The notes under the pieces are model-generated. The model searched no databases. It had not been told where the DNA came from and worked only from the letters and a program-made list of their open reading frames with translations. A stretch of 64,000 nt of DNA, from the NCBI RefSeq assembly GCF_011947195.1, contig NZ_JAATVY010000002.1, positions 372,001 through 436,000 of the forward strand, in the 5' to 3' direction. Source of the stretch: Planosporangium thailandense (GTDB lineage Bacteria > Actinomycetota > Actinomycetes > Mycobacteriales > Micromonosporaceae). Below are positions 1-7,364 of this stretch, piece by piece. The translations under genes were made by a program, and so were the position numbers. How positions within the stretch are numbered: the first letter of the stretch is position 1; every line of letters begins with the position of its first letter.

Positions 1-970
1 CGAGGGTCGCCGGTACGACCACGCCGGCCGGGAGGCTCGCGGGCTCCCAGCCCGGTCCGCCCGCCGCGACGACGGCGGGCCGGCCGCGCCCGGAGACCAG
101 ATCGTCCAGCTGAGCGGGGTCGGCGGTGGCGCGGGCATGCGCCCAGACGAGTACGGCGACCGGACCGGTGCGGTGGACCGCGGCGCGCAGCGCGTTCGGC
201 GGCACACGCGCCCCGAGTACCCGCGCCGGGACGCCGTGTACGGCCAGCGCGGCGGCGAGGGCCTCGATCGGCAGGCTGTGCTGCTCCTCGTCGGCGCAGG
301 TGAGCAGGACGCGTACCGGATGGTCGCGAGGCGGCCGGGGTAGCGAGGCGAACACCGCCGAGATGCACCCGGACAGGAGATGTTCGACCTCGACCAGCTC
401 ATCGGCGTGCGCGGCCCGCTCCCCGACGGCGACGAGTACCGGGCACAGGATCCGGTCCCAGGCGTCGACGACGCCGCGCTCGGCGACAGCCGCCGCCACG
501 AGGTCGTGGACGTCGAGGCCGTCCAGGCGCATCGCCGCGCGGCCGAGACCGCGCGCGGCGGGCTCGGCGTCGCCGAGGGCGAGAGCCCGCCCGCCGCCGT
601 CGCGTCCGCCGCCATCAGGCCCCGTGCCATCAGGCCCCGTGCTGTCAGGCCCCGTGCTGTCAGGCCCCGCGCCATCCGGCCCGCCGCCGTCGTGGCGGAT
701 CCGCGACGGGGTGGATGAGACGGGCGTCGCCGGGTCCGGCGATGGAGACCGTCGCGCCCACCGTGCCGCCTCAGCCGGTGGGACGCCGGCGGTGACGAGG
801 TGCTGCATCAGGGCCAGGCGGGCCATGTCGTCATCGGTGTAGCGCCGGTGCTGACCGCGCCGGTGGCAGCTGGGGCCCAGCCCGTACCGCTGGTGCCAGC
901 TGCGCAGGGTGGTCACCGCCACACCGAGCCGGCGGGCTGCCGCCCCGGCGCTCAACAGCTCGTCGGTCAC
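1..970 (-). CDS. MerR-family regulator with B12-binding-like C-terminal domain (CarH/LitR type), C-terminus cut by window edge
   Basis: The start is the GTG at 970, overlapping the idi stop as GTGA, so the gene is translationally coupled and is the third gene of crtI-idi-regulator. Residues about 4-60 form a MerR winged HTH (AAARRLGVAVTTLRSW, then RYTDDDMARLALM). A linker follows with four copies of a 6-residue Gly-Pro-Asp repeat (DNA about 613-686). The C-terminal part resembles the helical plus cobalamin-binding module of photoreceptor regulators: ADEEQHSLP has the ExHxxG-like His, and EVEH retains the EH of the Wx9EH motif. The Trp position appears to be Ala (GERAAHADELVEVEH). Established: such proteins repress carotenoid and photolyase genes in the dark. 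Inference: it controls this cluster. Whether it still binds B12 is uncertain. Confidence 0.85.
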   Translation of the reverse strand, partial: MTDELLSAGAAARRLGVAVTTLRSWHQRYGLGPSCHRRGQHRRYTDDDMARLALMQHLVTAGVPPAEAARWARRSPSPDPATPVSSTPSRIRHDGGGPDGAGPDSTGPDSTGPDGTGPDGGGRDGGGRALALGDAEPAARGLGRAAMRLDGLDVHDLVAAAVAERGVVDAWDRILCPVLVAVGERAAHADELVEVEHLLSGCISAVFASLPRPPRDHPVRVLLTCADEEQHSLPIEALAAALAVHGVPARVLGARVPPNALRAAVHRTGPVAVLVWAHARATADPAQLDDLVSGRGRPAVVAAGGPGWEPASLPAGVVVPATL

Positions 971-1512
971 CCGTCCGGCCCCGCCGTCGCGGCGTCCCAG
1001 GCCGCCAGTACGCCGGACAGCCAGGGCGCGTACGACTCCGGTTCGGCGGCCAGCGCCCGGCGCACCTCGTCGGGGTGGGCCCACCGCAGCGCGGCCACCT
1101 CGTCGGCGTCGGGCGACGCCGCCTCGCCGTCGACCGTCCCGATGAGCACGTGGTCGTACTCGTGCTCGACCCGCTGAGTGACCTGGTCGAGCGCGCGGTA
1201 CACGTACACGCCGACCGGCTTGAGCGGGATGCCGGTCAGCCCCAGCTCCTCGGCCAACCGGCGGGAGGCCTCGGTCGCGACGTCCGTGTCGGGCGCGGGA
1301 TGGCCGCAGCACGCGTTGGCCCACCGCAGCGGGAACCGGGTCTTGACGGCTGCGCGCTGTTGGAGCAGCAGCCGGCCGCGCGGGTCGACCAGCAGCACCG
1401 AGAACGCCCGGTGCAACAGCCCCGGCGCGGTGTGGGCGTCCGCCACGGTGGTCGAGCCGATGGCCAGGCCGTCGGCGTCCACGAGCTCGACCAGCGCCTG
1501 CTCCCGGTTCAT
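967..1512 (-). CDS. idi: Isopentenyl-diphosphate delta-isomerase, type I
   Basis: Predicted 181 aa, the normal length for a type I (Nudix-fold) IPP isomerase, which interconverts IPP and DMAPP to prime isoprenoid synthesis. Residues 68-71 are CCGH within NACCGHP, which carries the catalytic Cys; VEHEYDHV at about 115-122 supplies the metal-binding and catalytic glutamates. LAEELGL near residue 90 is the Nudix-like helix. The ATG overlaps the crtI stop (ATGA) and its stop overlaps the regulator start (GTGA), so all three are one transcription unit. The role is to feed C5 units to carotenoid synthesis. Confidence 0.95.
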   Translation of the reverse strand: MNREQALVELVDADGLAIGSTTVADAHTAPGLLHRAFSVLLVDPRGRLLLQQRAAVKTRFPLRWANACCGHPAPDTDVATEASRRLAEELGLTGIPLKPVGVYVYRALDQVTQRVEHEYDHVLIGTVDGEAASPDADEVAALRWAHPDEVRRALAAEPESYAPWLSGVLAAWDAATAGPDG

Positions 1513-2990
1513 CGGCGGACCCCCGTGATGCGTTCGGCGGCCAACCGGCCGGAGATGAGGACCATGGGTACGCCGACGCCCGGCTGCGTGCCGGAGCCGA
1601 CGAACACGACGTTGTCCAGGCCCGGATGGAGGTTGCCGGGGCGGAACGGTCCGGTCTGGCGGAAGGTGTGCGCCGCGGCGAACGGGGTGCCGGCGGCCAT
1701 CCCGTCAGCGGCCCAGTCGGCCGGGGTCACCAGGTGGGAGACCTCGACACCGGCGTCGAATCCGATGTACCCCCGGCGTTCGAGCGTCTCGATGAGGTCC
1801 GCGCGGTAGGCCCCGGCGCCGCCGCCCCGCCAGTCGATGGCGGATGTCGCGAGGTTGGGCGCCGGGGCGAGCACGTAGTAGGTCTGCCGCCCGACCGGTG
1901 CGACCGACGGGTCCGACCGGCTCGGATTGGTGACCAGCAGCGACGGGTCGCTCATCAGCCGGCCCTCGCGGATCACCTCGTCGAACGTGCGCTTCCAGGA
2001 CCGTCCGAAGTGGATGTTGTGGTGCGCGATCCGCTCGTACCGTTGGGTCGAACCGGCATGGAGCACGACGCACGAGGGCGAGTACCGCAGACGCGGCTCC
2101 CCGCGCTCCGGCAACAGGTCGCGGTACGCGACGGGCAGGTCCGGGTTGAGCACGACGACGTCGGCAGGCACGAACTCTCCGTCGTGGACGGTCACGCCGC
2201 GGGCCCGGCCGGCGCTGGTCAGGACCCCGGTGACGCGTGTCCCGTAGCGGATCGTGACGCCGTGCTTCTCGGCGATGCGGGCGAGTGCCTTCGGCACCGC
2301 GTGCATTCCGCCAAGTGGGAAGTAGACCCCGGCGACCGCGTCGAGGTAGGAGATCACGGCGTACAGGGCGAGGGCGTCGTGCGGCGCGAGGCCGGCGTAC
2401 ATCGCCTGGAACGAGAAGATCCGGCGGGTACGTTCGTCGCGGAAGAACTGGTTGACCTTGGTCTGGAGTCGGCGGAAGCCGCCCATCGCGACCAACCGCA
2501 GCAGGTTGATCGTGAGCAGGTCGCGCGGCGTGTCGAGGTTGCGGCCGATGAAGTCGTCGCGCTCCAGGCGCCACAGGCGGCGCGTGTAGTCGACGAAGCG
2601 CAGGTAACCGTCGGCCTCCCGGGGGCCGCAGACCCGCGACACCTCGCCGGCCATCCGGGCGGTGTCGGTGATCACGTCGAGGGTGGAGCCGTCCGGGAAG
2701 TGTGCCCGGTAGGCCGGGTCCAGTCGGGTGAGCGTGAGCCAGTCGGAAAGCTCCTCGCCGACGGTGCCGGCGAGGTCGGCCAGCAGGTCGGGCATGGTCA
2801 GCACGGTGGGGCCGGTGTCGAACTCGTAGCCGTCCAGGCTCAGTTTCCCGGCCCGCCCGCCGGGGTAGGCCTCGCGCTCCAGCACGGTCACCTCCCGGCC
2901 GGCCGCGGCCAGGCGGATCGCGCAGGCGAGCCCGCCGAGGCCGGCGCCGACGACCACGACCCGACCGGTCGGTCCCGCAACGGTACGCAC
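1509..2990 (-). CDS. crtI: Phytoene desaturase (FAD-dependent carotenoid desaturase)
   Basis: Predicted 493 aa from a GTG at 2990 preceded by GAGGGG. It introduces double bonds into phytoene. Residues 10-20 (RVVVVGAGLGG) are the FAD-binding Rossmann motif, followed by VLEREAYPGGRAGKL. The C-terminus has the family signature VFVGSGTQPGVGVPMVL. It is the first gene of the leftward crtI-idi-regulator unit and is divergent from crtB. An upstream in-frame extension to 3200 exists but runs through the intergenic promoter and lacks homology, so I rejected it. The exact number of desaturation steps cannot be read from sequence. Confidence 0.95.
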   Translation of the reverse strand: MRTVAGPTGRVVVVGAGLGGLACAIRLAAAGREVTVLEREAYPGGRAGKLSLDGYEFDTGPTVLTMPDLLADLAGTVGEELSDWLTLTRLDPAYRAHFPDGSTLDVITDTARMAGEVSRVCGPREADGYLRFVDYTRRLWRLERDDFIGRNLDTPRDLLTINLLRLVAMGGFRRLQTKVNQFFRDERTRRIFSFQAMYAGLAPHDALALYAVISYLDAVAGVYFPLGGMHAVPKALARIAEKHGVTIRYGTRVTGVLTSAGRARGVTVHDGEFVPADVVVLNPDLPVAYRDLLPERGEPRLRYSPSCVVLHAGSTQRYERIAHHNIHFGRSWKRTFDEVIREGRLMSDPSLLVTNPSRSDPSVAPVGRQTYYVLAPAPNLATSAIDWRGGGAGAYRADLIETLERRGYIGFDAGVEVSHLVTPADWAADGMAAGTPFAAAHTFRQTGPFRPGNLHPGLDNVVFVGSGTQPGVGVPMVLISGRLAAERITGVRR

Positions 2991-3121
2991 GTCGCCCCTC
3001 CCATTGGTCCCGGCTCGAATCGTAGCGTAGGCTGCCAGTTGCGTCGATTGCTGCGTCGTTTCATCGAAGAATCGGTTCGTGGTGACGCCGTGTGGCGAGG
3101 ACTGCTGAGATGGGGGCCGAC
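2991..3121. promoter_or_regulatory. Divergent crtI/crtB promoter region
   Basis: This 131-bp gap separates the leftward crtI unit from the rightward crtB-phr unit. On the minus strand TCGACG and TACGAT are 17 bp apart (about 3050 to 3020) and read as a plausible promoter for crtI. The crtB promoter is less clear. A light-responsive operator would be expected here if the linked MerR-type regulator acts locally; I see no clean palindrome I would defend. Confidence 0.5.
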
Positions 3122-4126
3122 ATGGAGTCGCTCGCTGCTTCGTATGAGCGCTGCCGGCAGTTGCACCGCCGCCACGGCCGCACGTACTACCTGGCGACAC
3201 GCCTGCTGCCGGAGTGGAAACGCCGGCACGTGCACGCCCTCTACGGCTTCGCCCGGTACGCCGACGAGATCGTCGACGGCACGGGTGCGCTCCCCGTGAC
3301 CGAGCGGGCCAGGCTGCTCGCCGACTGGTCCGCGGCCTTCCTGTCCGGTCTGGCCGGCCAACAGCGCGACACCGGGCTGGCCGGCCAACAGCGCGACGCC
3401 GGGCCGGCCGGCCAACAGCGCGACGGGGATCCCGTGCTGTCCGCGGTGCTGCACACGATCCGGGTCTTCGACCTCGACCTGGAGGACTTCCGCAAGTTCC
3501 TGGCGAGCATGGCGATGGACCTGACGATCAGCGGCTACGCCACCTACGACGACCTCCTCGGCTACATGGAGGGCTCCGCGGCCGTCATCGGCACGATGAT
3601 GCTGCCGATCCTGGAGGCGTCGGACCCCGCGGCCGCCCGCGAGCCCGCCCGCCAGCTCGGCCTGGCTTTCCAGCTCACCAACTTCATCCGGGACGTGGCG
3701 GTGGACCTCGACCTCGGCCGCGTCTACCTGCCCGGCGCCGACCTCGCCCGCTTCGGCGTCACGCCGGAGGATCTGCGGGCCGCCCGGGTGGCCGGTGGCC
3801 TGCGCGGCATGGGTGCGGTCGGCGACGCGATCCGGGAGCTGATCGCGTTCGAGGTCGGCCGGGCCAGGGAACACTACGCGCGGGCGGCACCCGGCGTGAC
3901 CCTGCTCGCGCCCGGCTCGCAGGCGTGCGTCCGGGCGGCGTACCACCTGTACGGGCAGATCCTCGACGAGGTCGAGCGGCTCGACCACGACGTCTTCGCC
4001 GGGCGCGCGCGGGTGCCCCGGCGGCGGCGGTTGGCCGTCGCGGTCGCGTCGGTGCTCACTCCCGCCGGGGTCGCGGTCACGGGAGGGCCGGCCGATGGCG
4101 GTCGCCGTCGTTCTCTTCACGCGTGA
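3122..4126 (+). CDS. crtB: Phytoene synthase, with an in-frame 27-bp triple repeat
   Basis: Predicted 334 aa. The ATG at 3122 is preceded by GGGGG at good spacing; GTG 3092 and ATG 3110 are in-frame alternatives. The enzyme joins two geranylgeranyl diphosphates head-to-head to form phytoene. Both aspartate-rich motifs are present: DEIVD at residues 48-52 and DVAVD in NFIRDVAVDLDLGRVYLP. Residues 76-102 are three copies of a 9-residue unit (GLAGQQRDT and variants), encoded by a 27-bp direct repeat at about 3350-3430, which is not a usual part of the fold and probably loops out between helices. Its 3' end overlaps phr by 32 nt, so the two are co-translated. Confidence 0.95.
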   Translation: MESLAASYERCRQLHRRHGRTYYLATRLLPEWKRRHVHALYGFARYADEIVDGTGALPVTERARLLADWSAAFLSGLAGQQRDTGLAGQQRDAGPAGQQRDGDPVLSAVLHTIRVFDLDLEDFRKFLASMAMDLTISGYATYDDLLGYMEGSAAVIGTMMLPILEASDPAAAREPARQLGLAFQLTNFIRDVAVDLDLGRVYLPGADLARFGVTPEDLRAARVAGGLRGMGAVGDAIRELIAFEVGRAREHYARAAPGVTLLAPGSQACVRAAYHLYGQILDEVERLDHDVFAGRARVPRRRRLAVAVASVLTPAGVAVTGGPADGGRRRSLHA

Positions 4127-5396
4127 TCTGCGGGTCCACGACAACCCGGCGCTCGCGTCCGGCTGCCGGACGGCCTCGCGCGTCGTGCCGCTGTTCGTGC
4201 GCGATCCGGCGGTGCCGTCCTCGCCGGGCCGCGACCGGTTTCTCGCCGAGAGCCTCGCGGACCTGCGCGACTCGCTGCGCCGGCGCGGCGGCGATCTGGT
4301 GATCCGCCACGGCGATCCGGTCGCGGAGACGATGCGGGTCGCCGGGGAGGTGGGCGCCCGGCACGTCGTGAGCGCCGCCGACGTGAGCGCGTACGCGCGC
4401 CGCCGGGAACGCCGGCTCGCCACCGCGTGCGCGGGTGAGCGGACTTCGCTGACGGTCACGCCCGGGGTGACCGTCGTAGCGCCCGACGCGCTCAAGCCGT
4501 ACCGGGTGTTCACCCCGTACCACCGGGCGTGGCTGGCCCTGCCCTGGCGCCGCCTCGAGTCGGCGCCCCGGACCGTCTCCCTCCCGGACGCGCCGCTGCG
4601 GTCGGTCGACCTGCCCGTACCGGTGAGCGGCGGGTCGCCGTCCCCGTTCCCGGGCGGCGAGACGGCGGGCCGCCGCCGGCTCAGCGGCTGGCTGTCCACG
4701 GTCGACAGGTACGCCGACGACCACGACGATCTCGCGGGTGACCGTACGTCGCGGCTGTCGCCGTACCTTCACTTCGGCTGCTTGTCACCGCTCGACGTGG
4801 CGGCGAAGGCCGGGGGCGGCCCCGGCGCGGAAGCCTTCGTGCGCCAGCTCTGCTGGCGCGACTTCTATCAGCAGCTGCTGTACTCGTTCCCGGCGCTGCC
4901 GAGCGTGGCGCTGCGCGCCTCGGCCCCGGATGACTGGCGGGACCGGGACGACGCCCTGGAGGCCTGGCGGGCGGGGCGCACCGGCGTGCCGATCGTGGAT
5001 GCCGGGATGCGCCAGCTCGCCCGCGAGGGCTGGATGCACAACCGGGCCCGCCTGATCACCGCGTCGTTCCTGACCAGGTACCTCGGGCTCGACTGGCGGG
5101 CTGGTGCGGCGCACTTCGCCCGGCTGCTGCTCGACGCGGATGTCGCCAGCAACAACGGCAACTGGCAATGGGTCGCGGGCACCGGCACCGACACGAAGCC
5201 GTACCGGCGGTTCAATCCGATCCGGCAGGCCGGCCGGTTCGACCCGGCCGGGGACTACGTGCGGCGCCATGTGCCCGAGCTGACCGCGGTGGCGGGCCGG
5301 GACGTGCACCAGCCCTGGCTGCTGCCGGAGCGGGTGCGCAGCGGCCTGGACTACCCCGTGCCGCTGGCCGGCGTCGCCCCGGCGAGCTGGATGTGA
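4095..5396 (+). CDS. phr: Deoxyribodipyrimidine photolyase, class I CPD type
   Basis: Predicted 433 aa; ATG 4095 follows GGAGGG. It is a light-driven repair flavoprotein for UV-induced pyrimidine dimers. The N-terminal antenna domain starts VVLFTRDLRVHDNPAL. The FAD-binding domain contains RLSPYLHFGCLSP, CWRDFYQQLL, GMRQLAREGWMHNRAR (around residue 305) and NNGNWQWVAGTGTD (around 353) with the conserved Trp. The gene begins inside the end of crtB. Pairing a photolyase with carotenoid genes and a B12-type MerR regulator is a known actinobacterial light-response arrangement. Confidence 0.95.
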   Translation: MAVAVVLFTRDLRVHDNPALASGCRTASRVVPLFVRDPAVPSSPGRDRFLAESLADLRDSLRRRGGDLVIRHGDPVAETMRVAGEVGARHVVSAADVSAYARRRERRLATACAGERTSLTVTPGVTVVAPDALKPYRVFTPYHRAWLALPWRRLESAPRTVSLPDAPLRSVDLPVPVSGGSPSPFPGGETAGRRRLSGWLSTVDRYADDHDDLAGDRTSRLSPYLHFGCLSPLDVAAKAGGGPGAEAFVRQLCWRDFYQQLLYSFPALPSVALRASAPDDWRDRDDALEAWRAGRTGVPIVDAGMRQLAREGWMHNRARLITASFLTRYLGLDWRAGAAHFARLLLDADVASNNGNWQWVAGTGTDTKPYRRFNPIRQAGRFDPAGDYVRRHVPELTAVAGRDVHQPWLLPERVRSGLDYPVPLAGVAPASWM

Positions 5397-5399
5397 GGT

Positions 5400-6182
5400 T
5401 CAGGTCTTGGCGCGCGGGGACGGCACGGCCGCCCGCATCGCGCCGAGGGCGAGCCCGAGCTGGAACCGGTTGTCCACGCCGAGCCGGCTCATCAGCCCGC
5501 CGAGCGCGTACCCGACGGTCCGGCGGCTGAGGTCGAGCTCGCGTGCGGCGGTCTCGTCGGTGTGCCCCTGAGCGAGCAGTTCGACGATGGCCCGCTCGCG
5601 TGGTGTGAGCGCGATCGGCGGCGGGCCCTCCCGGGGCAGCGCCTCGAGCGCGGGCGGCGAGGCCTGGTGCGGAACCCAGCGCCGGCCGTCCCGGTCCGGG
5701 CAGGTCGGGCGCGCCGCTGCCGGGCCGAGGTGGAGTTGGGGGGACGGCGACGGCTGTGGTGCCGGCGCCTGGGTGGGTGTCGTTGCCGGTGCGTTCATCG
5801 GGCGTGCCGTCCTCGGCGGGGTGTTCTGCTCCGGCGCCAGGCTCCGGACCGCTGTGATGCCGGGCGGGCGCGTACGGTGTCCGTGCAGCTGCCGGACGAC
5901 CTGGTTGGGTTGGCGCGCAGCCCAGACGGCCCGACCGTTCGTCTTGGGCGCACGGCGTGAGGTCGACGAGACCCGCCGGATCGCGCCGGCGTAGGCCAGC
6001 TCGCGCATCGCTTCCCGGACCCGTTCGTGAGCCATGCCCAGCTCGTGGGCGAGCTGGCTCTCCCGTGCCGTGTCCAGCGACACCAGCGTGCGGTAGACCA
6101 GGTCGGCGTCGGGCGACAATCCCCAGCGGACCAGGGACGGAAGCGCGCTTCCCATGCGTGCGGCAAAGCGGTGAGTATTCAT
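5400..6182 (-). CDS. TrmB/LuxR-type transcriptional regulator
   Basis: Predicted 260 aa from the ATG at 6182, preceded by GGGGAG; a frame open further upstream lacks a better start. Residues about 15-75 look like a TrmB-style winged helix (LVYRTLVSLDTARESQLAHE). A Pro/Thr/Ala-rich linker spans about 85-185. Residues 192-245 are a LuxR HTH (LTPRERAIVELLAQGHTDET, LSRRTVGYALGGLMSRLG). There is no receiver or sensor domain, so the signal is unknown. It ends 3 nt from the convergent phr stop; target genes cannot be inferred with confidence. Confidence 0.8.
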   Translation of the reverse strand: MNTHRFAARMGSALPSLVRWGLSPDADLVYRTLVSLDTARESQLAHELGMAHERVREAMRELAYAGAIRRVSSTSRRAPKTNGRAVWAARQPNQVVRQLHGHRTRPPGITAVRSLAPEQNTPPRTARPMNAPATTPTQAPAPQPSPSPQLHLGPAAARPTCPDRDGRRWVPHQASPPALEALPREGPPPIALTPRERAIVELLAQGHTDETAARELDLSRRTVGYALGGLMSRLGVDNRFQLGLALGAMRAAVPSPRAKT

Positions 6183-6662
6183 CAGCTCCCCGTGGATGCA
6201 CTCGACCGGACCGAACGCCACTCAACTATTCACGATGCGTAATGGCAACGTGTCGTACCGTGATTGCCAGATGATGCAAGATCCCGCGATTGAGTTGCGT
6301 ACTTACCGGTTCGAATGCCTCCGGTGTCACGTGGCGCTTGGTCATTGTGATTGCAACAATTGAGGAATCAACGGCGCTCTGGTGCCTCTCGTTGAGCGAC
6401 GGCCAGAGCTTAACCATTGTGGACAGTGATGTTTCCGCGAGGGGTAGCATCACGTAGCCACCAGGTAAAACGTTGCGGCCGCGCGATCGGCAACCACGAT
6501 GAGTGACGATATCGGTGGCGCTGGGAAAGCGACGTTCCGCATTGTTTCTAACGTTGAAATGGCCTCCCGGCCGGGACGAGCGGGGCTGAGACCCGCCGCC
6601 ATGTCCGGCCTGTCGGCTGATCCGCCATGCCCGGTCCCGGCCGGATCGGTAGCGTACGAACC
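6183..6662. other. Intergenic region, no supported gene
   Basis: About 480 bp between the leftward LuxR gene and the rightward hypothetical gene. It is noticeably more AT-rich than its surroundings (roughly 6235-6480). Short open frames here have no recognisable protein character. It presumably holds both divergent promoters; the only clear element is TAGCGT at 6650-6655 just upstream of the next start. Confidence 0.5.
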
Positions 6663-6663
6663 A
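6650..6663 (+). promoter_or_regulatory. -10-like TAGCGT, probable leaderless start
   Basis: TAGCGT at 6650-6655 is followed after 7 nt by ATG 6663, and no Shine-Dalgarno sequence precedes that ATG. The spacing puts the transcription start at or next to the start codon, the geometry of leaderless actinobacterial mRNAs. Confidence 0.5.
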
Positions 6664-7244
6664 TGGACGGCGAATCCATGGTCGGCTTCGGGCCCAAGCA
6701 GGCGTGGCTTGCCGTACGCGAGGGCAAGGACGCCGCGGTGTCCGCCGCCCTGGGCCTACGCGACCTCGGCACGGTTTCCTGGCGCAACGGCATCGACCTG
6801 GCCTACCTGACAGATGACCGGCTGGTGCTGACCCCGCCGCTGCCCGGCGCCGACGACGCGCGGTGGCTGCTCGTCACCGGGCGCTGGCTGCTGCGCGCCG
6901 TCATGGCCGTGGACGTCGCCGAACTGTCGGCCACCCTCGGTACCGAGGTGCAGTTCTTCGCCACGTACCGGGTCTCCGAACTGCACCGGTGGCAGCGGGC
7001 CGTCGGGGGCGAACTGGTCCGCGCGTTCGAGTACGTGGGCGAGACCGGCGAGGTCACCGAGTGGCGGGGCGAGCCTGATGACGCCGAGATCGCCATCGGG
7101 CTGCCGGCCGCCCTCGACGACGAAGCCAGCGTGCTGGTGTCCGAGGACGACGTGATGCGATTGGCCCGGTCCTGGAGCGTGGATCCGAGCGCGCTCGACG
7201 GTCGGCCCGCTCCCGGGCCGTTGCGCGCGGCCGCCGTCTCCTGA
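6663..7244 (+). CDS. Conserved actinobacterial hypothetical protein
   Basis: Predicted 193 aa, soluble, acidic, Trp-containing (WLAVREGKDAAVSAALGL, then LTPPLPGADDARWLLVTGRW). I do not recognise a named domain. The N-terminal half looks like a small alpha/beta fold and the C-terminus has DDVMRLARSWSVDPSAL. The start is ATG 6663, with ATG 6678 as an in-frame alternative. The stop codon lies inside the first copy of a 25-bp tandem repeat that continues downstream. Function unknown; it is not obviously part of the convergent ini regulator unit. Confidence 0.7.
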   Translation: MDGESMVGFGPKQAWLAVREGKDAAVSAALGLRDLGTVSWRNGIDLAYLTDDRLVLTPPLPGADDARWLLVTGRWLLRAVMAVDVAELSATLGTEVQFFATYRVSELHRWQRAVGGELVRAFEYVGETGEVTEWRGEPDDAEIAIGLPAALDDEASVLVSEDDVMRLARSWSVDPSALDGRPAPGPLRAAAVS

Positions 7245-7345
7245 GCGCCGCACGCGGCCGCCGTCTCCTGACCCGCACGCGGCCGCCGTCTCCTGACCCG
7301 CACGCGGCCGCCGTCTCCTGACCCGCACGCGGCCGCCGTCTCCTG
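7227..7345. repeat. 25-bp tandem repeat derived from the end of a gene
   Basis: A 17-bp core GCGGCCGCCGTCTCCTG begins at 7227, 7254, 7279, 7304 and 7329 (periods 27, 25, 25, 25). The first copy encodes the last residues and TGA of the upstream gene; later copies are non-coding. Each copy contains the palindrome GCGGCCGC. It sits between the convergent stops of the hypothetical gene and the STAND regulator. Confidence 0.9.
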
Positions 7346-7364
7346 GGCGCCGCGCGCGCCGGGC

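Noticed and set aside
1-5396. A complete carotenoid biosynthetic cluster
   Set aside because: Only idi, crtB and crtI are present; no GGPP synthase, cyclase or late-modification gene is within the window, and the left edge cuts the region.
7227-7345. A CRISPR array
   Set aside because: Repeats are contiguous 25-bp tandem units without unique spacers, and no cas genes are near.
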